From NCBI GenBank assembly GCA_964529035.1, contig CAZGUG010000018.1:1-34562 (forward strand): a DNA stretch of 34,562 bases, written 5' to 3'. Below are positions 22,175 to 30,104 of the stretch, piece by piece. Every line of letters begins with the position of its first letter. Position 1 is the stretch's first letter. The notes under the pieces were generated by a model, which was not told the DNA's origin, made no database searches, and was given only the letters and a program-made list of their open reading frames with translations. A program made the position numbers and the translations under genes. This DNA is from CAZGUG01 sp964529035. GTDB lineage: Bacteria > Bacillota > Clostridia > Ch29.

Positions 22175-22702
22175 TTAAGTTTTTGTGCGCTTTTCAATAT
22201 TTCTGAAATTCCATGCATACCTGGCAAAGGCAATCACCGTTACACATACCGCAATTGTTATTAGGAACGAGTTGTACGGCAGTTCAAACACCAACGCCAC
22301 AATTGAAAGATAAAAAAGTACCGTGGCCAGTTTTCCGGTCTTGTTGGCGGCTACCACTGTTTTATCCCGTTTGAAGTAAAGAAGCAGAGCACCCAGCGCC
22401 ATGAATGCTTCTTTCCCCGCCACCACGATTATGACCCAAACCGGCAGATAGCCACTGTGGGTAAGGGCAAACAAAACAGATATAAGCATAAGCTTATCCG
22501 CCAATGGGTCAAATACGACACCCCATCGGGTGACCATGTTGTAATTGCGGGCGATATACCCGTCCAGTATGTCGGTTATTCCTGCAAGCACGAAAATAAA
22601 TGTCGCAATGGTTACGTTATTGGGCATGTCGGAATAATAGAACAGAAAGAAAACGGGTATTAGCAAAAACCTTATCCCTGTTAACAAGTTTGGTACATTC
22701 AT
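22175..22702 (-). CDS. pgsA: CDP-diacylglycerol-glycerol-3-phosphate 3-phosphatidyltransferase
   Basis: 175 aa from the ATG at 22702 (MNVPNLLTGIRFLLIPVFF), chosen for GAGGTG five bases upstream; longer in-frame starts lack a site. The CDP-alcohol phosphatidyltransferase signature D-G-x2-A-R-x8-G-x3-D-x3-D is complete in DILDGYIARNYNM through FDPLADK (about residues 53-78). Integral membrane enzyme making phosphatidylglycerol phosphate from CDP-DAG and glycerol-3-phosphate. Upstream, an extended -10 (TGGTATAAA, 22772-22777) may be the promoter. lepB follows. Confidence 0.9.
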   Translation of the reverse strand: MNVPNLLTGIRFLLIPVFFLFYYSDMPNNVTIATFIFVLAGITDILDGYIARNYNMVTRWGVVFDPLADKLMLISVLFALTHSGYLPVWVIIVVAGKEAFMALGALLLYFKRDKTVVAANKTGKLATVLFYLSIVALVFELPYNSFLITIAVCVTVIAFARYAWNFRNIEKRTKT

Positions 22703-22771
22703 TTTACACCTCATGTAGATTAGACATAAAGATATTAATACGCTATTTTTCAGATCCCCATATAGGATAAT

Positions 22772-22798
22772 TTTATACCAGAGACAAAATTCCTGCAA
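22772..22798 (-). promoter_or_regulatory. Possible promoter of pgsA-lepB
   Basis: Extended -10 TGGTATAAA with TTGCAG 15 bases upstream. The spacer is short, so the call rests mainly on the extended -10. Confidence 0.35.
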
Positions 22799-22824
22799 GG
22801 CTGTTCAATATATTAATGCAAGTG

Positions 22825-23124
22825 TCACTTTACGACCCTGAGGGAGTACCTTCTTTCAAGATAATCCACCAGTTCCTCCACTATTTGTATGTAATTATAT
22901 TTAAGGCTTACCCAGCCCCTGGAATACTCCGCCACTATTTCTTTGTTTTTGCTTCCGGTATATACGCACAGCCGGGATATCCTTCCTCCTCCCTTCAGAA
23001 GGGTACGGGGATTGATACCGAAGCTTGTTGGTTCCGGCTGCACAAGGGCGAACCACCGGCAGTGCATTATCCTGCCCTCAATCAAACCGTGACCGCTGTT
23101 ATGAGACACATCAATCCTGCTCAT
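22825..23124 (-). CDS. Uncharacterised 99-aa protein
   Basis: ATG with GGGGG nine bases upstream. Soluble, mixed alpha/beta in appearance: MSRIDVSHNSGHGLIEGRIM, then a basic, glycine-rich middle (RTLLKGGGRISRLCVY) and a helical tail (IVEELVDYLERRYSLRVV). I do not recognise the family. It sits alone between the terminator of the efflux operon (23188-23214) and the pgsA promoter region, so it is probably transcribed by itself or read through into pgsA. Overlapping plus-strand frames of similar length have poor composition, which supports this strand. Confidence 0.55.
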   Translation of the reverse strand: MSRIDVSHNSGHGLIEGRIMHCRWFALVQPEPTSFGINPRTLLKGGGRISRLCVYTGSKNKEIVAEYSRGWVSLKYNYIQIVEELVDYLERRYSLRVVK

Positions 23125-23187
23125 ATCTATCTTCCCCCAGGATGTTTGCTTTTAACAGTTTATGCCTCAAAACAGCTTTTATTCACC

Positions 23188-23214
23188 AAGAAAAAAAGAG
23201 CGGCTGTACCGCTC
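23188..23214 (-). terminator. Terminator of the TetR/ABC efflux operon
   Basis: GAGCGG-TACAG-CCGCTC followed by TTTTTTT on the minus strand, about 32 bp after the stop of the 122-aa gene. A strong rho-independent terminator. Confidence 0.85.
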
Positions 23215-23245
23215 CTGCCGAAAAACTGCCACACGCTGCATTAAA

Positions 23246-23614
23246 TCAGTTGTCCAGGTCCGGAATAATTATCCGGGTTATAATATTGCCGTTCCTTCGC
23301 AGCGAAGCCATCTTTTTTTTGTTGAGATAGTACCTGCCCTCAGGGGCTGTCATAACCAGTTCTGCATTTATCATAAACTGCAGGGCGTGAATCCTGTTGT
23401 CACGTTTTTTTAGTGCCCGTTCCAAAAAATCCTGTTTTCTGATATCAAGGCTCTCGCCGCTTACCGCCGTTTTGGAAGACAGGGCATTTTTGTCTTCAAA
23501 AACCTTAACTACCTTCAGTATGTTTCTTTTCATGGTAAATATTGATGTGGCATAATACACCCCAAATAACACAGCGATTGCCGCTGCCCAGCGAATAATC
23601 TCACTTAGTTCCAT
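23246..23614 (-). CDS. Small membrane-anchored protein of the efflux operon
   Basis: 122 aa, ATG with GGGAG eight bases upstream. One N-terminal membrane helix (IIRWAAAIAVLFGVYYATSI) followed by a basic cytoplasmic part (IRKQDFLERALKKRDNRIHALQF, YYLNKKKMASLRRNGNIITR). The middle resembles a short winged-helix-like unit (ALQFMINAELVMTAPEGRYYL), only as an impression. No family recognised. It starts 13 bp after the adaptor gene and ends just before the terminator, so it is the last gene of the TetR-ABC-FtsX-HlyD operon and may belong to the exporter. Confidence 0.7.
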   Translation of the reverse strand: MELSEIIRWAAAIAVLFGVYYATSIFTMKRNILKVVKVFEDKNALSSKTAVSGESLDIRKQDFLERALKKRDNRIHALQFMINAELVMTAPEGRYYLNKKKMASLRRNGNIITRIIIPDLDN

Positions 23615-23627
23615 ATTATCAGCTCCC

Positions 23628-24866
23628 TTATTTCTCCTTTATCCTTAACCCTTCTTCTATTTCATTCGGGGGGTCGACTATCACTGTATCCGCCTCGTTC
23701 AGCCCTTCGACAATCTGCGCCCAGTCCTTGCTTTGTATCCCGACGCTCACCTTTTTAAGTACCGCCTTTCCGCCCTCCACTACGAATACACGGTCCTCTC
23801 CTTCCATCTCGAAAACCGCGTCCCTGGGTACCATAAGCACATTTTCCGCTTTATCGGTTATTACCTCCACATCCACACCAAAACTTGGCCTTAGGTTCCG
23901 GTGGCTTTCCAGCAGTTCTATCTCAACCGGTACCCGCTGCTGCTCCACCCCCAACTGGGACATCTCGGTTACCGCCTGGGGGTATACCTTCTTAACCCTT
24001 CCCCTCAGCACTGCACCATTTAGTATATCCCCGCTTATCAGCGCATCGTCCCCCTCTTTTATGTCTACCGCTTCGCCGGCCAGGAATCTGCACCTTACCT
24101 GCAGGCCTTCCGGGCTGCCAATCCTCATAACAAGACTGCCGGGAGGAACCGTCATGCCCTCTTCGAATCCAATCTCAAGCACCACGCCCCCCATATTTGA
24201 AAGGGGCCTTGCTTCCTCTATCTGCCGCTTTATAAGCGAAACCTCCGCCCGGGCCGCCGCCATGGAGGCCTGCTGTGACGTCTCACCCTTCTTTGCCGCC
24301 TCAAGGGCAGCCACCGCTGCATTAAGCTGCAGTTCGGACAGGTCATAGGCTTCCCTTGCCTGGCGGAAGTCAACCTCGCTCATGGCACCCATTTCAAAAA
24401 GGCCCGCGGCACTTTCAAAGGCTTCCTTTGCCCTGTCCCTTTGGACAACCGCACCTTCATAGGCCGCCAGGGCCGCCGCCACTTCTGCGCCGGTTACTGC
24501 GCTGCCCTCGGCCAGCGCCAGCCCCGCCTCGGCCTGGTCAAGCCTTATTCTCAGTTCATCAAGGTTGAATTCCATCAGCAGCTGGCCCTCCTTCACCGTC
24601 TGGCCCACTTCCACCGGTATGCCCTTTATGCGGCCTCCGTATACGGCGTATATGTCCTGTTTCTTTGCAGCCTCTATATCCCCGGTCTGTTCCACAATAT
24701 TACTTATATCACCGCGGACCGCCAAATCGGTGGTAACCTCCACCGCACTTCCCATACTTTGAAACAGGAAGAAGGATACAAGCACAACAGCCAATACAGC
24801 TATCCATACCACCTTTTTCTTCCTTCTAACTATTTCTTTAATCCTGCCGAAAGCCCTTACCTTCAT
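23628..24866 (-). CDS. HlyD/RND-type periplasmic adaptor (membrane fusion protein)
   Basis: 412 aa, ATG with GGGGG upstream. N-terminal signal anchor (KVVWIAVLAVVLVSFFLF, about 19-36), barrel-sandwich/lipoyl-like half IPVEVGQTVKEGQLLMEFN, a long alanine/glutamate-rich helical hairpin (about 105-220), the second lipoyl half VVLEIGFEEGMTVPPGSLVM, then beta-barrel and membrane-proximal domains (NVLMVPRDAVFEMEGEDRVF). Together with the FtsX-type permease and ATPase upstream it forms a MacAB-like exporter of a single-membrane organism; such adaptors in Gram-positives act as extracellular accessory domains. Substrate unknown; drugs, peptides or lipids are possible. It starts 11 bp after the permease gene. 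Confidence 0.9.
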   Translation of the reverse strand: MKVRAFGRIKEIVRRKKKVVWIAVLAVVLVSFFLFQSMGSAVEVTTDLAVRGDISNIVEQTGDIEAAKKQDIYAVYGGRIKGIPVEVGQTVKEGQLLMEFNLDELRIRLDQAEAGLALAEGSAVTGAEVAAALAAYEGAVVQRDRAKEAFESAAGLFEMGAMSEVDFRQAREAYDLSELQLNAAVAALEAAKKGETSQQASMAAARAEVSLIKRQIEEARPLSNMGGVVLEIGFEEGMTVPPGSLVMRIGSPEGLQVRCRFLAGEAVDIKEGDDALISGDILNGAVLRGRVKKVYPQAVTEMSQLGVEQQRVPVEIELLESHRNLRPSFGVDVEVITDKAENVLMVPRDAVFEMEGEDRVFVVEGGKAVLKKVSVGIQSKDWAQIVEGLNEADTVIVDPPNEIEEGLRIKEK

Positions 24867-24877
24867 ACAATCGCCCC

Positions 24878-27247
24878 CTATTCTCTACTCTTCATGACCT
24901 CAACCAGGTCCATCCTGGATATTCTTCGCATATTGGCCAGCTGCGCCAGTATTACAAACAAGGCAACGGTAGCCGCCGCTATCATATACGTCTTGGGGAA
25001 TACCACCAGCGGCAGGGTCATAACGTCCTCCGGATAAAACTCTATTATCTGCGCCCCGATAAACCTTCCCATAGGCATACCAACCAAAAGTCCCAGTATG
25101 CTTACCGCCGTGTTTTCATTGAATATAAGCTCTGCCACCTGGTTGTTGGTAAAACCCATAACCCTTAAGGAAGCCAGCTCGCGCCTCCTCTCCATAATGC
25201 TTATGGTTGTAGTGTTATAAATAATGGCAAAACCCATTACACAGCTCATCAATACTATAACTCCAATCATTGCATACATAAGGTCCATATACTCATAATA
25301 CTGTTTTACCATATCGTCCGGCTCTTTAACGCTCTGGACATAGGCCATATCTTCCAGTTCCTTAACAAAACCCAAACTGCCGTGTCTTATCTTTATTAGG
25401 GCGCTGCTTACGGTTGAACCCTCCTTCATGGCACGGTTTAAGCTGCCTATTTCCATAAAGCCGCTACCGCCCATATACTGCTCCACCAGCCCCTTCACCA
25501 CAACCTGCTGCTCGGTTTCAGGCTTGTAAAGGGATTCCAGAGTAATGGTGTCGCCCGCCTTTACACCTATGGACTTGGCGAGCCCCTCGGTTATCAGGAT
25601 ACCCTCGGCCGGGACATCCACTCTGCTGCCGGTTAGGCCGGACAGTCCGTAAAGCTGCGAACCGCGCTGTATACCAGTTACCAATGTCTCCTTCTGCCTC
25701 CATCCGTTTTTTAATCTAAAGGGATATTCTGCCATCGGCTCTGCATAGCTGACTTCCCTGAATTCCATTAGGTCATTTACTATACTACGGTGCATATCGG
25801 TGGTAAAGGTCACCTTATAATCATAGGATAAGGAATCTCCAAAGGCTTTGTCAAATAGAAGGTCCACCGAATCCAGCAGCATCAGGATGGAAATCATAAG
25901 CCCCACCGTCATGGCTATAGCAAACACAGTAAACAGCGTCCTTTTTTTATTGCGCCACATGTTGCGGAAGGTGAGCCGCCAGGATATCTTAAGGCCTGCC
26001 AGGAAAGGCAGTATCCTTTCTCCCCACCACTTCCTACCCTCGACGGGAGCAGCCGGCCTCATGGCTTCCGCCGGTGCAATCCTAATCACCCTTTTAGCCG
26101 CGTTATATCCGGCTATGCCGCAGAATACAACACTCATCAGTAAGCCTATTATTAAGACGTTCGCATATATTTTCACCTGCAGCACCGGTACGTTAAAAAA
26201 CACCAGATAATACCTGGTAAGTCCCCCGGCAAGCCACATTCCCAAAAGGCCCCCCAATATCGAACCGGTAAACCCCACAAACAGGGCATACCCCAGGTAG
26301 TGAAACAGTATGGACCTTTTTGCAAATCCTATGGCCATTAACATCCCGATTTGGCGCCGCTGGTTGTCCACCAGCCTTAACAGCAGCATATAAATTACAA
26401 TTGAGCCTATAAGAAGGAAAATTATCGGGTATGAATAACCCATGGCCTCCAATCCCATTAGTTCATTGTCCATCATCATGTAGCTTGCCTGGTCGTCTCT
26501 TTCGCCGACGGATATTAGGCCGTAATGCTTGAATGCATATTCAAGTTCCTTTTTTATCTCATCGGTAAGGGCTTCGTCCTTTATCCTCACAGCCACCTCG
26601 TTGACCATACCCTCGTATCCGAAGAGCTGCTGCATAAACCCGTGCTCGAGGTATATAATTGTAAACCTTTCATAGTCCGGCATAAGCTCCCTTGACGATG
26701 GTATCGGGTATATATATTCCGGGCTGACCGCCTTTCCGGCTATTTCAAGCCGTATTTTTTTTCCATCAATAATTGGATATAGGGTGCTGCCGATTTCAAG
26801 GCCGTGGGCCTCCATAAAAAGCTTCTCCACAAGGGCTGCTTCATGAAAACTGCCCGAAACATATCTGCCCTCCTCTATATACAGCCTGTTCAAGGCATTG
26901 TCATTGGAGGCAGGTACCGATACAAACCTTGCCTGTATTTTGTCATCAAAACCGGGCAGTTCCATTGGCACGTCCAAAACCAGTCTCCCCTGGACTGCGG
27001 TCACCCCGTCAATCCGCTCTGCAGCAGCAACTATGCTCTCGGAGGACCTGTTAAACTTTGCAAACAGGTGGGGAAGCCTGTATTCTTCATAATAATACTC
27101 GACGGAACTGCTTAGGTTCTGATAGGACATCAAAACAGCGTTATATAAGGTTATGCCTATAACCACAACCAGAATAACTGCGATATACTGACCCTTGTTG
27201 CTCCTAATATCTCTTAAGGTCATTAGCCTCAGCTTATTCACTACCAT
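24878..27247 (-). CDS. FtsX-family ABC transporter permease
   Basis: 789 aa, ATG with AAGGA five bases upstream, overlapping the ATPase gene by seven bases. Two FtsX-type four-helix units: an N-terminal helix (YIAVILVVVIGITLYNAVLM), a large extracellular region (about 45-260), three helices (about 265-385), a second N-like helix in the MacB-type motif RNMWRNKKRTLFTVFAIAMT, another extracellular region, then three C-terminal helices with SIMERRRELASLRVMGFTNN. This doubled form is usual for large lipoprotein/drug exporters of Firmicutes. It works with the ATPase upstream and the adaptor downstream. Confidence 0.93.
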   Translation of the reverse strand: MVVNKLRLMTLRDIRSNKGQYIAVILVVVIGITLYNAVLMSYQNLSSSVEYYYEEYRLPHLFAKFNRSSESIVAAAERIDGVTAVQGRLVLDVPMELPGFDDKIQARFVSVPASNDNALNRLYIEEGRYVSGSFHEAALVEKLFMEAHGLEIGSTLYPIIDGKKIRLEIAGKAVSPEYIYPIPSSRELMPDYERFTIIYLEHGFMQQLFGYEGMVNEVAVRIKDEALTDEIKKELEYAFKHYGLISVGERDDQASYMMMDNELMGLEAMGYSYPIIFLLIGSIVIYMLLLRLVDNQRRQIGMLMAIGFAKRSILFHYLGYALFVGFTGSILGGLLGMWLAGGLTRYYLVFFNVPVLQVKIYANVLIIGLLMSVVFCGIAGYNAAKRVIRIAPAEAMRPAAPVEGRKWWGERILPFLAGLKISWRLTFRNMWRNKKRTLFTVFAIAMTVGLMISILMLLDSVDLLFDKAFGDSLSYDYKVTFTTDMHRSIVNDLMEFREVSYAEPMAEYPFRLKNGWRQKETLVTGIQRGSQLYGLSGLTGSRVDVPAEGILITEGLAKSIGVKAGDTITLESLYKPETEQQVVVKGLVEQYMGGSGFMEIGSLNRAMKEGSTVSSALIKIRHGSLGFVKELEDMAYVQSVKEPDDMVKQYYEYMDLMYAMIGVIVLMSCVMGFAIIYNTTTISIMERRRELASLRVMGFTNNQVAELIFNENTAVSILGLLVGMPMGRFIGAQIIEFYPEDVMTLPLVVFPKTYMIAAATVALFVILAQLANMRRISRMDLVEVMKSRE

Positions 27248-27948
27248 TCAATCCTTTCGGGGTCGATGGGGTTTTCTATCGTCCTTATATTGGCTATCCT
27301 GCCGTTGCTTAAATACAGCACCCTGTCCGCCATTTCGGCTATGGCAGCATTGTGGGTTATAACCAGGACAGTTTTACCAAGGCTTTGGTTTATTTCTTTC
27401 AAAACCCTCAGCACAACCCTACCGGTGGTATTGTCCAGCGCACCGGTGGGCTCGTCGCACAAAAGCATCTCGGGGTTCTTGGCCACCGCCCTTGCCACCG
27501 CCACCCTCTGCTGCTCACCGCCGCTTAACTGGGACGGGAAATGGTCGGCCCGATCCTTCAGACCCACCTTGTCAAGCACCTCCATTACGTCAAGGGGATT
27601 AGAACTCATATCGGTGACCAGCTCTACGTTCTCCCTCGCCGTCAGGTTGGGCAGTAGGTTATAAAACTGGAATATAAAACCTATGTTTTCCCTTCTGTAC
27701 CTTGTAAGCCCATTGTCGTCAAGGTCGCCCAGCTCCTTACCCCTAAAGAACACCTTCCCCAGGGTGGGCGTATCCATACCCCCCATAATATTCAGCAGGG
27801 TACTCTTTCCGGAGCCGCTGGGCCCAAGGATTACCACAAACTCTCCTTCATAAATATCCAAGCTGGCGTCCCTTAAGGCCTCTACCGACACTTCGCCCAT
27901 ATGGTATATCTTGCTTAAATCCTTTGTGCTTATCAGTACCCTTTCCAT
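27241..27948 (-). CDS. ABC transporter ATP-binding protein (MacB/LolD-like)
   Basis: 235 aa. Ribosome site is an unusual run of seven Gs five bases before the ATG. Walker A GPSGSGKSTLLNIMGGMD (about 42-59), Q-loop FIFQFYNLLPNLTARENV, signature LSGGEQQRVAVARAVAKNPE, Walker B MLLCDEPTGALD, H-loop VITHNAAIA. The LSGGEQQRVAIARA-type signature and length are typical of the MacB/LolD/FtsE-related group that pairs with FtsX permeases. It lies 38 bp after the TetR gene and overlaps the permease gene by 7 bp, so expression is translationally coupled. Confidence 0.96.
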   Translation of the reverse strand: MERVLISTKDLSKIYHMGEVSVEALRDASLDIYEGEFVVILGPSGSGKSTLLNIMGGMDTPTLGKVFFRGKELGDLDDNGLTRYRRENIGFIFQFYNLLPNLTARENVELVTDMSSNPLDVMEVLDKVGLKDRADHFPSQLSGGEQQRVAVARAVAKNPEMLLCDEPTGALDNTTGRVVLRVLKEINQSLGKTVLVITHNAAIAEMADRVLYLSNGRIANIRTIENPIDPERIEW

Positions 27949-27986
27949 ACAAACCCCCCCAGCATTGGTCTAGCGTTGAGACAGTC

Positions 27987-28592
27987 CTATTTGTTAACTA
28001 TTCCTTCTTTTATTATCCTTATGACCTCGCTCACATTTTTTGTAAGTTCTTCCCTGTTGTCTTGCTGAAAGTACTGCACCAAAAGATGCAGATTTAATAT
28101 ATAAATAATATCCACCACCAGGTCGGGATCGACATCGTCCCTTATCCTGCCAAGCTGCATATCCTTCTCTACCATGCCCTTAAGCATTAAAAAGCCCTCG
28201 GGCAGTACCTTGCGGAGTTCTGATACAAAATGGCTGTCGTCAAATTCCATAAGCATGCCTATTCGGTAGTATTCGGGCTTTGCAATGCTCCATTCCAGGG
28301 CGGTCCTAAACATATACAAATAACCCTCAAAAAAGTCCGCATCCGGTTTGAGTTCTCCCACACGGCTTATAATGTCCAGCTTCTCCTTGCCTATTTGCTT
28401 TAAGACATAGAGGTACAGGTCCTCTTTGTTTTTGAAATACTGATAAAAGCTGCCCCTTGATATCCCCGCGTTTTTTACTATCTGGTTTATCGACGCTTCG
28501 CTGAAGCGTCTTTGGGAGAATTCATCCACGGCAGCATCAAATACTCTCTTACGTTTAGTCTCATCGAGGTTCAAAAAGGTGCCCTTCGGCAT
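27987..28592 (-). CDS. TetR-family transcriptional regulator
   Basis: 201 aa, ATG with AGGAG five bases upstream. N-terminal TetR DNA-binding domain (KRKRVFDAAVDEFSQRRFSE and INQIVKNAGISRGSFYQYF, residues about 11-48, followed by KNKEDLYLYVL); the rest is a helical ligand-binding domain that cannot be typed. It is the first gene of the exporter operon and its own promoter carries a perfect palindrome over the -35 (28645-28658). The likely job is self-repression of the exporter operon, released by the exported compound. Confidence 0.93.
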   Translation of the reverse strand: MPKGTFLNLDETKRKRVFDAAVDEFSQRRFSEASINQIVKNAGISRGSFYQYFKNKEDLYLYVLKQIGKEKLDIISRVGELKPDADFFEGYLYMFRTALEWSIAKPEYYRIGMLMEFDDSHFVSELRKVLPEGFLMLKGMVEKDMQLGRIRDDVDPDLVVDIIYILNLHLLVQYFQQDNREELTKNVSEVIRIIKEGIVNK

Positions 28593-28621
28593 ATCATCAT
28601 CTCCTGTTTTCCATTAATATC

Positions 28622-28650
28622 ATATTAGCACAGCCTGAATAAAATGACAA
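28622..28650 (-). promoter_or_regulatory. Promoter of the TetR/ABC operon
   Basis: TTGTCA (28645-28650) and TAATAT (28622-28627) with a 17-base spacer on the minus strand, about 30 bp before the TetR start. The -35 lies inside the palindrome at 28645-28658. Confidence 0.65.
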
Positions 28651-28658
28651 CCTTGTCA
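28645..28658. promoter_or_regulatory. Probable TetR operator
   Basis: TGACAACCTTGTCA is a perfect 6+6 palindrome with a two-base centre, covering the -35 of the operon promoter. Size and location fit a TetR-type autoregulatory operator; the binding is inferred. Confidence 0.6.
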
Positions 28659-28755
28659 CATATAAAGACCATAACATATTTAAAATAGTTTTAAGCAATT
28701 ATTTGAAGTTTTGATTTATGGGATTTACGGCAAAAAAGATTGGGAAAATAACATC

Positions 28756-28801
28756 GTGACAGAGGACGGTTCTCTGTCACGCAGGAACCTTCCCCTGTCA
28801 C
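28756..28801. repeat. Pair of inverted REP-like palindromes (BIME-like)
   Basis: First copy 28756-28780: GTGACAGAG-GACGGTT-CTCTGTCAC with nine-base perfect arms. Second copy 28781-28801, opposite orientation: GTGACAGGGGAAGGTTCCTGC on the minus strand, sharing GTGACAG.GGA.GGTTC. The core GGACGGTTCT occurs again at the right window edge. Elements of this look are dispersed in many clostridial genomes, sometimes beside REP-associated transposases; none is seen here. Confidence 0.65.
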
Positions 28802-28823
28802 CCTGTGATCTGTCATCTATATT

Positions 28824-29027
28824 CTATTTCACATCGTATCCTGCGCCCTGGATGGCTTCCTTAAGCTGCTCCATGTTCACCCCGTCACCGTGCTGCACCA
28901 AAACGGTTCCTTGCTCGAGGTTTACGTCAACGTTTCCCACGCCCTGGATTGCACCTACCGTTTTCTTTATTGCCATTACACAGTGGTTGCAACTCATTCC
29001 TTCCACGTTTAATGTACTTGTCTTCAC
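28824..29027 (-). CDS. copZ: Copper chaperone (heavy-metal-associated domain)
   Basis: 67 aa from a GTG at 29027 with AGGAGG six bases upstream; a longer in-frame frame from a TTG has no site. A single HMA domain with the metal loop GMSCNHC (about residues 9-15), then KTVGAIQGVGNVDVNLEQGT and a C-terminal helix LKEAIQGAGYDV. It binds Cu(I) in the cytoplasm and passes it to CopA. Normally it would follow copA directly; here a decayed IS1182-family element of about 1 kb separates them, so its expression from the copper promoter depends on read-through. Confidence 0.9.
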   Translation of the reverse strand: MKTSTLNVEGMSCNHCVMAIKKTVGAIQGVGNVDVNLEQGTVLVQHGDGVNMEQLKEAIQGAGYDVK

Positions 29028-29068
29028 GGCGTTCCTCCTTTCTCTACACTTGCAGACACAAGAACCGG

Positions 29069-30082
29069 CAGACTGTGCCAAATTGGCAAACTATGCTAAT
29101 ATGGTTTCCATCAAACCACGGCTCCTACGATGCGTCCCTTGTAAATAAACCGGTCAGGGTAGAATTCCCTTTCCCCTGTAGCAACGGGTTATTTATCACA
29201 TCACAATCCACGATAAGACAATGCTTGCTGTCTACGGCTGTTTGAACGTTATAGCATACGTCTACCCCGTTATTATTAACACTCATTAGCCTTGCATCTT
29301 TGTCGGTAGTTGATATTTCATTAACCTCTCCATCTTCAAGTTTGGCCTGATGGCTTTGATAAGTTTTTTTGCGGTTTGACAGTTCCCTTAGCCGTTCCCT
29401 AATTTCCTCTTTATCGGGCTTTCGGCTGTCTATTACATTAGCGTCATTTTCATCAAGTTTATTCATATACTCTTCAAGTTTTCGGTCAATGTGTTTTATT
29501 CTTCGTTCAAGTTTCTTTTTATTATAGTTACTCTCCTTGGAATTTGAAGCCCTGAACTTGGAGCCATCTATTGCTATAACTTCCTTGCCAAACAAATCCC
29601 AGCCCTTACACAAAGCTACCAGTTGATGAAATACCTTTTGTATGGCTTCTTTATTAACTCTTCTGAACTCGGCTATTGTCCTATAGTCAGGTTTTAGTTT
29701 TCTTAAAAGCCAAATTACTTCAATATTCCTTACGGCTTCCTTTTCCAGATCCCTTGATGAGGTAGTTTTATTCATATATCCATACAGAAACAACTTTAGC
29801 ATATCTGCAGGGTTATACCCTGGTCTGCCACTATTAGATGGAACAGCCCTTTCAAAGCCTAGCCGCACTAAATCCAATGAGCCTACAAAAGCCTCTATTA
29901 CCCTTACTGGGTTGTCCTCGGTTATATAGTCGTCTATATATTCAGGATAAGCTATTCTTCTCTTTCTACTTACGCCTTCGATATATCTCATAATTCCACC
30001 CTCTTTCTATATTCAGCGAGTGGATTATACCATATATCGATTGATTTATGTTAACCAATCGCTGGGTTATCAGCACAGTCTG
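29069..30082 (-). mobile_element. IS1182-family insertion sequence remnant
   Basis: A transposase pseudogene lies between copA and copZ, and the region is bounded by a 10-base perfect inverted repeat: CAGACTGTGC at 29069-29078 and its complement at 30073-30082. I found no target-site duplication, and the left side appears shortened, so the element ends are provisional. A TGGTATAAT extended -10 in the right end could drive the transposase. The element is in the same orientation as the copper genes. Confidence 0.55.
29125..29991 (-). pseudogene. IS1182-family transposase, C-terminally truncated
   Basis: 288 codons against roughly 450-500 in complete members. N-terminal family features SGRPGYNPADMLKLFLYGYM, then RSLE-like DLEKEAVRNIEVIWLLRKLK, PDYRTIAEFRRVNKEAI, the first catalytic Asp in VIAIDGSKFRASNSKE, a coiled coil (about 185-230), and the second Asp in YNVQTAVDSKHCLIVDCDVI. 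After INNP the family sequence ends and about 19 unrelated residues lead to a stop, so the third catalytic acid is lost. A different frame just after the break reads FYPDRFIYKG, which faintly resembles a later part of such transposases and suggests an internal deletion with frameshift. It should be inactive. Confidence 0.85.
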
Positions 30083-30104
30083 ACGTCCCCTTGTCTTTCC
30101 TTGT

